Of a stretch of DNA of 64,000 nt, positions 36,294-44,488 are shown piece by piece. The position numbers and the translations under genes are program-made. The notes beneath the pieces are model-generated. The model saw only the letters and a program-made list of their open reading frames with translations. It was not told the origin of the DNA and searched no databases. This stretch comes from DASRDS01 sp035570055 (GTDB taxonomy: Bacteria; Gemmatimonadota; Gemmatimonadetes; Gemmatimonadales; Gemmatimonadaceae), in NCBI GenBank assembly GCA_035570055.1, contig DATMLM010000009.1:62001-126000 (forward strand), read 5' to 3'. Every line of letters begins with the position of its first letter. Position 1 is the first letter of the stretch.

Positions 36294-36525
36294 CCGCACC
36301 GATCCTCGTGGCTTTGTCTTGGGTGCCCTAACGTAGGGTATGACCGTCGATCGGAACAGGTTGAAATCGCTCGGGGTCAGTGACGGCCTACTTGCGAGGT
36401 TGCATGTAGTGATTTTCTCTGAGGTCCTGCCATTTCGGCCACTCTTACCGAATGGCCGCCGCCACCTATATTCGCACCTTGCACGAGGCCCGCGCCCTTC
36501 CACGGTGATGTGAACCAAGCGGCGC

Positions 36526-37269
36526 ATGCACCTCCCACACGCGGCGCGAACTAACCCTGTGCTAACCGAGCCAGCTGCAACTACGACATCCCGCCGGAAC
36601 GAGCGCTCACCGGCCGAGGACATCGCCGAAATTTGGCTCGTCCTGTGTATCTGCGTAGGGATCTTCTTCAGTCTGTCCCTCTCATACCTCTTCCGCACGG
36701 GCACGCAACCCATCCCAATCACCGCGGGACGCTTTGCCGGCACACTCGGATTCGAAGCGATATTGGCGTTGGCATTCGTCCCGTTCCTGCGGACACGCGG
36801 TTGGACCCTCGCCCAAGTGACCCGCCCCTGGCAGTTCCGTGATCTCGTCAGGGGCGCGGGACTCTTCCTGCTCCTATATGTCGTGTACTACCTGATTGCG
36901 TGGCTCGTGCACGCCATCAGCCCTCAGTTCGCAGCGGGCGTGACCACGCGGCACTTCACAGGAACGCTGCCGTGGTCCATGATTGTCCTCGGCTCGCTGC
37001 TGAATCCGATATTCGAGGAGTTTCTCTACCTGGGTTACGGAGTCACAGCACTACGCCGATACGGCGTGACCCTCGCCGTCGTCATCAGTGCCACCTTGCG
37101 CGTTGCCGTCCACCTATACCAAGGCTGGGCCGCGCTCCTGTATATAGCGCCGACCGGGATCATTCTTACGCTGTACTACGTACGCACACACCGACTGTGG
37201 CCCGCGATCATCGCTCATGCCGCCTTGGACGCAGTCGCCCTCGCCTCCCTCGGCCACGCGACCCGATAG
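36526..37269 (+). CDS. CPBP-family intramembrane glutamic protease
   Basis: 247 residues with about six membrane helices. The catalytic motif is the EE pair in LNPIFEEFLYLGYGVTAL; the usual Arg of EExxxR is Leu here. Further motifs are ATLRVAVHLYQG and IIAHAALDAVALA, matching the FxxxH and HxxxD/N boxes of CPBP (Rce1/PrsW-like) proteases. Such proteins cleave membrane substrates or process bacteriocin-type peptides. It is the last gene before the tRNA fragment. Confidence 0.8.
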   Translation: MHLPHAARTNPVLTEPAATTTSRRNERSPAEDIAEIWLVLCICVGIFFSLSLSYLFRTGTQPIPITAGRFAGTLGFEAILALAFVPFLRTRGWTLAQVTRPWQFRDLVRGAGLFLLLYVVYYLIAWLVHAISPQFAAGVTTRHFTGTLPWSMIVLGSLLNPIFEEFLYLGYGVTALRRYGVTLAVVISATLRVAVHLYQGWAALLYIAPTGIILTLYYVRTHRLWPAIIAHAALDAVALASLGHATR

Positions 37270-38126
37270 CGGGTCAGCATGTGCGGCGGAATGGTGCGTC
37301 ATAGCCGTCCGGCCTGTTTTGGTTTCGGCGACCCTGGGCCGCAACTCAGAAAAGCTCATATAGGAGGTCGCGCAGATCACACGCGCGAGAGGTGGACTCT
37401 GGCACCTGTTTCGGCGACGGTGGGCAGCGCTTCGCAAGAAGCTGCCGCGCTCTGACGCGGCCCAGGCAGGCGGCTGGGACGATGTGAAGACGCTGCTTAC
37501 GCCATGTCGCCGACTAGGATGACTGAGAAGGACATGGTTGAGTGTAACTCACTCACTGTGCGAGTAACGCGCACAAAACGGCCGCGACGGTGAGAAAATC
37601 CACCTCCGCGGCTTTCCGTAACCACTCATGTGATATAGGCAAACACAAACGCGCCCGGAGAGACTCGAACTCCCAACCTTTTGATCCGTAGGCAGAATTT
37701 ACCGACATCGCGTTTCACTCTACAATCACCCGTAAGTATCGACATTACCGCGAGATCGCGTCGTCCGCTGCAGGTTTTGGCTCGCCGAAATGTCGGCGTT
37801 TGCCGGGAGTAACACGCACAGCAGCAGCTCAACCATTCAAGTCTTCCGAGATCGGACGAAGCAGTGACCCGAATGGGGTTCAGGGGTCGCGACGTGGACC
37901 GGCGCCTCGACATTCGGGTTGTTTGACCCCACGGTTGCGATCACGGCGCCGCCCTACGAATGCCCAACGACAACGGGCGCTGATTGAGGAGACATAGGTC
38001 ATTCGACCTAATCCCGACCAAGCCACATCAGCGATCCATAGCGCGCAGGTAGCCGTCGCCGTAAAATGTGGTCCGTCCCGTGGAACACGCCAGACCAACT
38101 GAATCGATCCCGGCAGGGCCGTCCTC
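37270..38126. other. Gene-free stretch at the island boundary
   Basis: About 860 bases with no supported protein. It holds the 42-base tRNA-Arg fragment described separately and otherwise short, low-quality open frames. A minus-strand frame over 37626-37913 crosses the tRNA sequence and is an artefact. No integrase gene is found here; the sequence between the fragment and the TIR gene may hold the TIR promoter. Confidence 0.6.
37650..37691 (-). other. tRNA-Arg(ACG) 3'-half fragment: candidate attachment site
   Basis: Read on the minus strand, the sequence runs anticodon loop ctacgga (anticodon ACG), stem tcaaa, five-base variable region aggtt, T-stem gggag, T-loop ttcgagt, ctctc, acceptor strand cgggcgc and discriminator g, with no encoded CCA. 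The five bases that should pair as the 5' anticodon stem (tttga expected) are tctgc, so homology stops in the anticodon loop. This is the normal core left by integration into a tRNA 3' end. Its orientation predicts an intact tRNA-Arg to the right, beyond the window, with the element between. Confidence 0.8.
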
Positions 38127-39125
38127 ATGGCCGTCGCGCCTCCAGATAAACAGTGGGACGTCTTTCTAAGTCACGCCGAAGAAGACAAGGAATCGGTCGC
38201 TATCCCGCTCGCTGCCGCATTGCGTCGTGCCGGGTTACGTGTGTGGCTCGATGCTCACCAACTGTCCGTCGGCGACAGCTTGCTCGAGAAGATCGACGAG
38301 GGCCTTGCTGCGAGTCGCTTCGGCATCGTGGTGCTGAGCGAGGCGTTTCTATCTAAGCATTGGCCGAAGAGGGAGCTCGCGGGTCTGTTCGCGCTCGAGA
38401 GTGACGGGACAAATGTCATCCTTCCCGTTTGGCACGGCATAGACCGGGCGACTCTCTCTCAGTACTCACCGATCCTGGCTGACCGTCTGGCAGCCAACAC
38501 GAACGATGGTATCAGGGAGGCCGCCAACTTACTCTCTACTGCCGTATTCAAGTCAAGCCCCAAAGCAGACACAGTGGGACGCCGGTTGCTTGAATTGTTG
38601 AATTCGAGTTGCTCACGCACCAAGGTGCGCGAGTTCCTTGAGGTTCACAGCTGGGTTGTGGGTGGAAACAATCGTGTCCTCGACCGAGGCCGCTTTCCGG
38701 AGTTTTCCAAGGAGTATCCGGGGGTCGATTTCATGGTGACGGAAGAAGAATACAGCATCCAGCAAACGACTTACTTCCCCTTCATGCTTGCGAAGGTCTG
38801 CGATCAGGCGATGATCGGCGCCGAGCCCACCCCTTCCGTTGCCAGTTGCGTAGCAAAATTCCAGCTGCTGCAACGCAAATGGCGAAAAGCACACCCGCGC
38901 TGGCGACGAGCGCACGGCAGACTTAAGAGTTTGGGTCCTGAGTTTGGTGAAGATAAGCTTGCCATGGCTACGATTATTGCAGGTCGCAGGAACGCCATGA
39001 ATCGAGCCGCAATGATCAGCCTGCGGCGATATACTGCTAAACTGACTGACGTATCGATTCGATCATACGATTGGCTTGTCGAGGAGGCTGTGAACAACGA
39101 AATCTACTACCGAGCCTCAAATTGA
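38127..39125 (+). CDS. TIR-domain protein with C-terminal Shedu-like (DUF4263-type) region
   Basis: 332 residues. Residues 8-130 are a TIR domain: WDVFLSHAEEDKESVAIPLA, VWLDAHQLSVGDSLLEKIDE, and the putative NADase Glu83 in HWPKRELAGLFALE. The C-terminal half has VREFLEVHSWVVGG, PGVDFMV and a closing MISLRRYTAKLTDVSIRSYD then WLVEEA, resembling the N- and C-terminal ends of DUF4263/Shedu nuclease domains. The expected ExK nuclease motif was not found, so catalysis is doubtful. TIR enzymes cleave NAD+ in antiphage defence. It is probably monocistronic. Confidence 0.8.
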   Translation: MAVAPPDKQWDVFLSHAEEDKESVAIPLAAALRRAGLRVWLDAHQLSVGDSLLEKIDEGLAASRFGIVVLSEAFLSKHWPKRELAGLFALESDGTNVILPVWHGIDRATLSQYSPILADRLAANTNDGIREAANLLSTAVFKSSPKADTVGRRLLELLNSSCSRTKVREFLEVHSWVVGGNNRVLDRGRFPEFSKEYPGVDFMVTEEEYSIQQTTYFPFMLAKVCDQAMIGAEPTPSVASCVAKFQLLQRKWRKAHPRWRRAHGRLKSLGPEFGEDKLAMATIIAGRRNAMNRAAMISLRRYTAKLTDVSIRSYDWLVEEAVNNEIYYRASN

Positions 39126-39599
39126 GGTCCGCTTCGAATGCACCATGTTCACACGACGGAAGGAATAATTCGGAAGGAACAATTCGGCGGCAGATTGACA
39201 ACGAATATCCCGAGCAGCGCGATCAGCGGACCTTGAATGATGAAATCGGCTGCATACCCTATGTTGAGAACGAGCCACAGAGGGAGAAGCAGCTTAACCT
39301 CAGTTCCGACACCGGCGCCCCCTGGTGCTATTTCGGCGCGGCCAAAGACGTTGTCTTCCACCGCCCGTCGCTCCAAGACGGTCTCGCGCTCTGCGCTCCC
39401 GTCACCGGCACCACGAATCGCCCGATGTGCCTCCGCGGGGTCGGCGAGATGAGCCAGTCCCTCCTCGAAACCCCCAGCGAGCGCGCAACCACGTGCCGTG
39501 CATCCGCCGATCCTGCGGCCTGCCGCTGCGGCCCCGGCATTGGCACGATCATTCCCGCCACGCTCCGCATCCTGCCACGCGCCTCCGGCACCTGACCTC
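39126..39599. other. Gap before the patatin operon
   Basis: 474 bases with open frames on both strands, none with a ribosome site or recognisable protein. The frame leading into the patatin gene is also open from 39498 with an Ala/Pro-rich stretch; it could be a longer N-terminus but looks non-coding. A short direct repeat, ggaaggaa, occurs near 39159 and 39172. Confidence 0.45.
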
Positions 39600-40577
39600 G
39601 TGTTCAACGACCGCTTCCGCATCCTCAGCCTCGACGGCGGCGGTATCCGAGGCGCGTTCACAGCCTCTGCCCTTGCCACACTTGAGAAGCGCACCGGACG
39701 CCGCGTGATCGATCATTTCGACTTGATCGCGGGCACTTCAACTGGCGGCATCCTCGCGATCGGCCTTGCACTAGGCCGTTCGGCAGAGGAGATCCGCGAC
39801 TTTTACGTCGAGTACGGAAACACGATCTTCCCCAGCACGGGCGTGATCCATCGGCTCGGGCTCACCCTCCAGCAACTTGTCTTCCCGAAGCGGTCCCGCG
39901 CCCGACTCGAAGACGCACTAGGCTCCGTGTTCGGCGACCGGAAATTCGGCGAGGCACGATGCCGCCTCGTGATCCCCACGTACGACGCCGTCAGCGGACG
40001 CATTTACATACTCAAAACGGCTCACCTTCCCCAGTTCACCGACGAGTACCGCGCCCGCGCTGTCGACTGCGCGCTCGCTACTTCAGCCGCGCCCACATAC
40101 TATCGCGCATCGCCTTTCCCCGAACACCAAGGGGTCAGCTACATCGACGGCGGGGTATGGGCAAACTGTCCCGTCATGGTTGGGCTAACCGAAGCCGTGC
40201 ACTTCCTGCGTGTCCCGCTGGACCGGGTCGATATCCTGAGCATTGGAACCGTCGGTGAACCATTCAGCGTCTCGAAGGCGCGGCGATTCGGCGGCATCGC
40301 TCAGTGGAACACCGCCCTTATTGATGTGCTGTTCCGTGGCCAAGCAGAAGCCGCCCTCGCCGAAGCGTCCTTGCTCACCGGTGGTCGCGTCCACCGTATC
40401 AACGCGGTCGTCGACCGCGGCCGCTTCGCTATGGACGACGCGCGCGGCGTCTCCGACTTGGTCGCTCTCGGAGCGTCCGAGGCGCGGAAGCAGGCGAATG
40501 TCACTATGGTCGCAGAACGATTCTTGAACGGCTCCTCAGCCGCCCCATTCACACCGGCATACAACACTACATCGTGA
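39600..40577 (+). CDS. Patatin-like phospholipase (CapV-like effector)
   Basis: 325 residues from GTG 39600 (RFRILSLDGGGIRGAF); ATG 39498 would add 34 low-complexity residues. The patatin fold is complete: oxyanion-hole DGGGIRG at 12-18, nucleophile Ser47 in AGTSTGG, and catalytic Asp183 in YIDGGVWANCPV. CapV-type patatins degrade membrane phospholipids when activated by a cyclic nucleotide in CBASS. No CD-NTase is found here. Instead the stop overlaps the start of a double-TIR gene (TGATG), followed by a SLOG gene, so a TIR-made signal is the likelier trigger. It is a probable abortive-infection effector. Confidence 0.87.
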   Translation: MFNDRFRILSLDGGGIRGAFTASALATLEKRTGRRVIDHFDLIAGTSTGGILAIGLALGRSAEEIRDFYVEYGNTIFPSTGVIHRLGLTLQQLVFPKRSRARLEDALGSVFGDRKFGEARCRLVIPTYDAVSGRIYILKTAHLPQFTDEYRARAVDCALATSAAPTYYRASPFPEHQGVSYIDGGVWANCPVMVGLTEAVHFLRVPLDRVDILSIGTVGEPFSVSKARRFGGIAQWNTALIDVLFRGQAEAALAEASLLTGGRVHRINAVVDRGRFAMDDARGVSDLVALGASEARKQANVTMVAERFLNGSSAAPFTPAYNTTS

Positions 40578-41770
40578 TGCCCCCGTCAGCACTGGTCCGG
40601 CAGACAAGACCGTTCATGGTTGTCTATGTCGTCTGGCACCCGGACTTCGAACACGGACAAGCCATCGCCGACGCCCTATTCTCGCACTACCGCCGCGACC
40701 ACTACACAAACGTCGCCGGCGGTGTCGGCCTCAGTGTCCTGTTCCGAACCGAGGCTACATCACCAGACGGAGTCCCCATCCCGATCGACCTGAACGATGC
40801 TGATTCGTCAGCGATCGTTGTGCTCGTCGAACGGAACCTGTTGAGCACGCCCGAGTGGCTCGACTACGTCAGCGATCTCGCCAACGACGCGTCAGCTGCA
40901 GGGCTATCTGCGCGTGTCATCCCCGTCACGGTCGACAGAGGCGAACCAGAGTTGCGCGGTTCTCTCGCCGACCTGCAACGTGTGGGCCTTGGCCCCTGGG
41001 ACCCCTCGACGCCCGATCAGTCCCTGCAGTTGATCACCCAGCTCACCTATCAGTTCTGCCGGATGCTGCGCCATTACCTCGCTCGCCTCGAGCACGAGCA
41101 TGCGACTCCGGACGACGCGCTCCTCCAATATCTTAAACCTGTCAGTGTATTCCTGAGCCACTCGAAACACGACGACGACGGTGCGCCGATTGCCAGGGCC
41201 ATGCGAAACCGACTCACTAACGAGGATGACTTCGCCACATTCTTCGATGTTGTCAGTATCCCCGCCGGCCTCGAGTTCGAGAAGGCAATCGACGCCTATG
41301 TCCGCGTCAGCGCGCTTGTCGCGATCCAAACCGACAGCTTCGCGTCTCGCGAGTGGTGCCGTCGCGAAGTTCTCACCGCTAAGCGCGCCAACGTCCCTAT
41401 CGTAGTCGCTAACTGCCTCGCCGACGTCGAAGACCGCGCATTCCCCTACCTGGGCAACGTCCCGACCGTGCGTATGGATCCCGCCAACGATAGGCGCATC
41501 ACCCACGTCGTGAATCGGCTGCTCGACGAGGTCCTCAAGGATTTTCTCTGGCGATGTCGCGTCGCCAGCGTCACGCCGCACGCCGAGGACGTGTTCGTCC
41601 CCCGGCCACCCGAGCTGCTGACTCTCGCGACGCTCGTCTCACCGGCAACCTGCCGAGCCATCATCTATCCGGACCCGCCCCTCGGTGCCACCGAATCCGC
41701 TCTCTTCGCCGCGATCGCACCGCAGGTGACGCTGCTCAGTATGACCCAATGGCTGGCCGCACAACGCTGA
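40577..41770 (+). CDS. Double TIR-domain protein
   Basis: 397 residues from ATG 40577; GTG 40574 is also in frame. The first TIR-like domain (about 14-140: VVYVVWHPDFEHGQAIADAL) lacks the Glu expected after the TPEWLDYV helix and may be a regulatory pseudo-domain. The second (about 189-310: PVSVFLSHSKHDDDG, FFDVVSIPAGLEFEKAID) has Glu264 in SREWCRREV, the usual NADase residue. A 90-residue helical tail follows. It overlaps the patatin stop by one base and lies 15 bases before the SLOG gene, so all three are probably one transcript. Likely makes a nucleotide signal from NAD+. Confidence 0.85.
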   Translation: MPPSALVRQTRPFMVVYVVWHPDFEHGQAIADALFSHYRRDHYTNVAGGVGLSVLFRTEATSPDGVPIPIDLNDADSSAIVVLVERNLLSTPEWLDYVSDLANDASAAGLSARVIPVTVDRGEPELRGSLADLQRVGLGPWDPSTPDQSLQLITQLTYQFCRMLRHYLARLEHEHATPDDALLQYLKPVSVFLSHSKHDDDGAPIARAMRNRLTNEDDFATFFDVVSIPAGLEFEKAIDAYVRVSALVAIQTDSFASREWCRREVLTAKRANVPIVVANCLADVEDRAFPYLGNVPTVRMDPANDRRITHVVNRLLDEVLKDFLWRCRVASVTPHAEDVFVPRPPELLTLATLVSPATCRAIIYPDPPLGATESALFAAIAPQVTLLSMTQWLAAQR

Positions 41771-41785
41771 CCTGGTGAAGGCGCT

Positions 41786-42649
41786 ATGGTCCCTTTCCTC
41801 GCTGGACAACGGATCGCGGTCTCAATATCCGAGAGCCCCGGCCTCGGCGCCCGAGGCCTCAGCCGGCAGCATCAACGCGACGCAATGGTTGAAATAGCCC
41901 GCCACCTGCTCGCGAGCGGAGCCCACCTGGTCTATGGTGGCGACCTCCGCCGCGACGGCTTCACCTCGCTCCTGTTCGAGCTCGTGGCACGCTATCGGCA
42001 AAACGCGGCTCACATCGATAAGCTCGGTGCGCTCCCAACGGTCATCAACCTGCTCGCGTGGCCAGTCCATGCGACACTGACACGCGAGCAGATCCAACGC
42101 CAGCAAGCGGAACTCGGCGAAGCCGGCGCCGTGCTGTGTCTCACGATCGACGGCCGCATCATGTCCGCGGACCTCAGCGCCACCATGTCACCGGTTGATA
42201 AGAAAGACATCGGTCCGGAGGATTGGCACAAGGGTCTTACTGCCATGCGCCGCACCGCAACCGAGATGAGCCACGCGCGCTTCCTACTCGGAGGTCGCCT
42301 CCGCGACTATAGTGGCGTGATGCCCGGCATAGCGGAGGAGGCGCTGCTGACGATACGCGCGAACAAGCCAGTATTCCTCGCTGGCGGATACGGCGGTTGC
42401 GCGCACGAGCTCGCAGTGACGATCGGCATCATCACCGGCGAGCTTAGACAAACCTCGCCAGCGCTGGAGTACGATTTTCTGAAGCCTTTCCGGGCGTTCC
42501 GCGGCGTGGACCTTAGCAACAGGCTCACAGGTGCCGAGAACGAACGACTCGCCACGACTGTGCACGCAGACGAGATCGCGCTGTTCCTCTTGCGCGGTCT
42601 CAGACGCCAAACACCCGACAAGCTGCACGCCGAATCAGAGAACCTATAG
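41786..42649 (+). CDS. SLOG-domain nucleotide-sensor protein
   Basis: 287 residues. The Rossmann-like SLOG fold is supported by GAHLVYGGDLRRDGF at 45-59, LLGGRLRDYSGVMPGIAEEA around 167-186 and LAGGYGGCAHELAVTIG at 198-214, the glycine-rich ligand loops of the LOG/DprA/TRPM class. The exact SLOG subfamily (perhaps a TIR/Sir2-associated one) is inference. In Thoeris, ThsA uses a SLOG domain to bind the cyclic ADPR made by a TIR protein. Here SLOG is a separate protein, placed last in an operon with patatin and TIR, so it may be sensor or regulator of the patatin. Confidence 0.8.
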   Translation: MVPFLAGQRIAVSISESPGLGARGLSRQHQRDAMVEIARHLLASGAHLVYGGDLRRDGFTSLLFELVARYRQNAAHIDKLGALPTVINLLAWPVHATLTREQIQRQQAELGEAGAVLCLTIDGRIMSADLSATMSPVDKKDIGPEDWHKGLTAMRRTATEMSHARFLLGGRLRDYSGVMPGIAEEALLTIRANKPVFLAGGYGGCAHELAVTIGIITGELRQTSPALEYDFLKPFRAFRGVDLSNRLTGAENERLATTVHADEIALFLLRGLRRQTPDKLHAESENL

Positions 42650-42827
42650 TTTGGCCGCGCGACAATTACCCCACTAACATCGCTACAGTCGCTTCCGCCA
42701 GCCGCGCGCCTGGCAAAGCATCGCTACGTACGAGTGCTACTCGCCACATCCGCTCATGTATGCCCCGACTCGAATCGCCGGCCGTCGCCTCGAAGCCAAC
42801 CTTTTCCGCATGTGAAAGTCCGTCAGC

Positions 42828-42950
42828 TTGACGGCGCTCCTAAGAACCGGGCATCCGTGGCATGACCTTTCTACCCGGATGACGGAGCTCTTGGACGAGA
42901 TTGCCATGCTCCTTCTGCGAGGTCTTAACCGGCGAACCCACAGCTTCGGC
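42828..42950 (+). pseudogene. Remnant of a second SLOG gene (3' end only)
   Basis: The frame includes LDEIAMLLLRGLNRRT, which matches the C-terminus of the intact SLOG protein upstream (ADEIALFLLRGLRRQT), at the same distance from the end. The nucleotide similarity (gacgagat-gc..., ct-ctgcg-ggtct) shows many third-position changes, so it is an old paralogue rather than a recent copy. No upstream half is recognisable in 42650-42828. Confidence 0.6.
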
Positions 42951-42968
42951 GCACCGGCAGCACCTCAG

Positions 42969-43466
42969 TCAAAGCTGTCCAGCCCGGATCTGAATCGCTT
43001 CGTCGATCCATTCCCGCAGGTGATCGTAGATATAACCGTAAACTGCCTTGCTGTCCCAATACGGCGGGTCGTAGATGCGAGCGACCAGCGACAGCGGGAG
43101 CCACCTTGGGCCTGTAACAAAATCGAGCGGGTTCGCGCCAGGCAATGACTGCTGGCTACTGAGATCTTTCAATCGATGAATGCGGACCGCGACGACGCCC
43201 TTTCTCTGCTTCCAAGCCTCGGCGATTTCGTAGTTGACCCACTGCCTATTCGCCGTACCCATACCCACCAGCACGACACAGCACGTCGTACCTTTCATCT
43301 GACCGTCTATCCATTGCTGAATCGCGCGATCGCCGCCGCGCTTAATCTGCTCCCAGTCGTTGTCTGACGCGATCGGTCTGTCGGTTACAACCCCCATGTT
43401 GCGCACTTGCGCGACACGGTACTTGTCATAGTCCCAATGAAAGGAATAAAACACGGAAGGAGGCAC
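42969..43466 (-). CDS. ThsB-like TIR protein (DUF1863/TIR-like)
   Basis: 165 residues from GTG 43466. The start VFYSFHWDYDKYRVAQVRNM is the family hallmark, followed by TTCCVVLVGMGTANRQWVNY and EIAEAWKQRKGVVAV with the conserved Glu after WVNY. The size and pattern match Thoeris ThsB proteins, which make a cyclic ADPR isomer upon phage sensing. No ThsA (Sir2-SLOG) gene is beside it. It converges on the patatin-TIR-SLOG operon, with the SLOG remnant in between. Confidence 0.83.
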   Translation of the reverse strand: MPPSVFYSFHWDYDKYRVAQVRNMGVVTDRPIASDNDWEQIKRGGDRAIQQWIDGQMKGTTCCVVLVGMGTANRQWVNYEIAEAWKQRKGVVAVRIHRLKDLSSQQSLPGANPLDFVTGPRWLPLSLVARIYDPPYWDSKAVYGYIYDHLREWIDEAIQIRAGQL

Positions 43467-43806
43467 GAGTTATCGTCTTTCCTGGCTGAAGGCAATGGAG
43501 ATTGGCCGTAACCTGCACCTCGGACGCCCAATCAGACGCAGGCACCCTGCAACCATGATAGTATAGCGCACTGAGCACGCATTGGGCCCAGCTGCGCTCC
43601 TACTTGTCGCTCTTGCCTTACGAATCGTGGTCGCGCGGCTCGACGCTCGTAATGTTCCCGACCTCACGACTTTCACAGACGGCGTGGCGACAAGCCAGCC
43701 CCTTCTCAGATCCGAATGATGGCTTTGCCCTTGATGCCGCCATGCCGAAGTGTGTCGAGCACCCTGGCCGGCGTCCTCCAGCTGAGCCACGAGGCCGACG
43801 CGCGCG
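43467..43806. other. Stretch upstream of the ThsB-like gene
   Basis: 340 bases without an intact gene. It should hold the promoter of the minus-strand ThsB-like gene. It includes one short remnant, described next, that resembles the end of a dehydrogenase. Confidence 0.45.
43706..43774 (-). pseudogene. Possible C-terminal remnant of a zinc-type alcohol dehydrogenase/quinone reductase
   Basis: In one minus-strand frame the peptide RVLDTLRHGGIKGKAIIRI ends in a stop. This is the usual last strand of medium-chain dehydrogenase/quinone-oxidoreductase proteins (…GKxxIRx at the C-terminus). Nothing of the rest of the enzyme is seen. The call is tentative. Confidence 0.3.
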
Positions 43807-44403
43807 GTGATCGTCTTCTCCGCGAGCATGCGCGAGGGCTGGCTTAATGCCTGCGGCGACCCGGTCTACTCGCGCGACGGGGCGCATATTTACTATTCCC
43901 TGAGTTCGTATAGCGGCGGGGGGCAGCTTTGGGTCGCCAACCCTACCCTCACCAGCGCCAGCCAGCTGAGCTTTTCGACGAGCAATGATTAGGGACCGTC
44001 CCCATCACCCGATGGGTCGCAGCTCGCGTACTTCGCGCAGCTGCAATCCGAGCCTACCGACCTGCGCACTCTCTCACTTCAGACTGGCACAGTGACGAGC
44101 TTGGGCGTGACGGCGTTCTAACCGCAATGGTCACCCGTCTCGAATCAGATCGCGTATATCGCGTCCAGCTCCTGCGTGGGACCAATCCACATTATCAACG
44201 CCGACGGGGCAGGCGATCGAACGCTGTCGCCGACTACCTACGTCGCGCCCTTTGATTGGTCGCCGGACGGATCCTGGATTGTCGCGACCAACCAGGCGAC
44301 GAACAAAATCGATGTCATTAACGCCGCATCGGGCCAAGCCGTGGCACTGCCCTACACGTCCGGATTGGCGTCGCCGACCTGGGAGCCAACGGCGCCCCCG
44401 TAA
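43807..44403 (+). pseudogene. TolB/WD40-like beta-propeller gene broken by two stop codons
   Basis: One continuous frame encodes propeller blades interrupted by TAG at 43990 and TAA at 44119: PVYSRDGAHIYYSLSSY, then SPDGSQLAYFAQLQ, then PQWSPVSNQIAYIAS and FDWSPDGSWIVATNQATNK. The frame does not shift, so these are point nonsense changes in an otherwise conserved repeat series. The 5' part including signal peptide is missing. It is a decayed envelope-type propeller gene inside the island. Confidence 0.7.
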
Positions 44404-44488
44404 CAGGTTCGCCAAGAGGTGAGACGATTCCGAAGGCCTCACGCGTTTCAACGTTCGGTTATCCTCTACGCCCCATGGAACCCTAGCC

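Noticed and set aside
37626..37913. Minus-strand 95-codon frame containing RLGVRVSPGAF
   Set aside because: That peptide is the translation of a tRNA T-arm and acceptor strand, a common false annotation. The tRNA fragment explains it.
39071..39694. Frames on both strands in the gap before the patatin gene
   Set aside because: No ribosome site or family match. The minus frame includes the antisense of the patatin N-terminus.
39600..42649. Ordinary CBASS operon
   Set aside because: The patatin suggests CBASS, but no CD-NTase, Cap2/Cap3 or HORMA/TRIP13 gene is in the neighbourhood.
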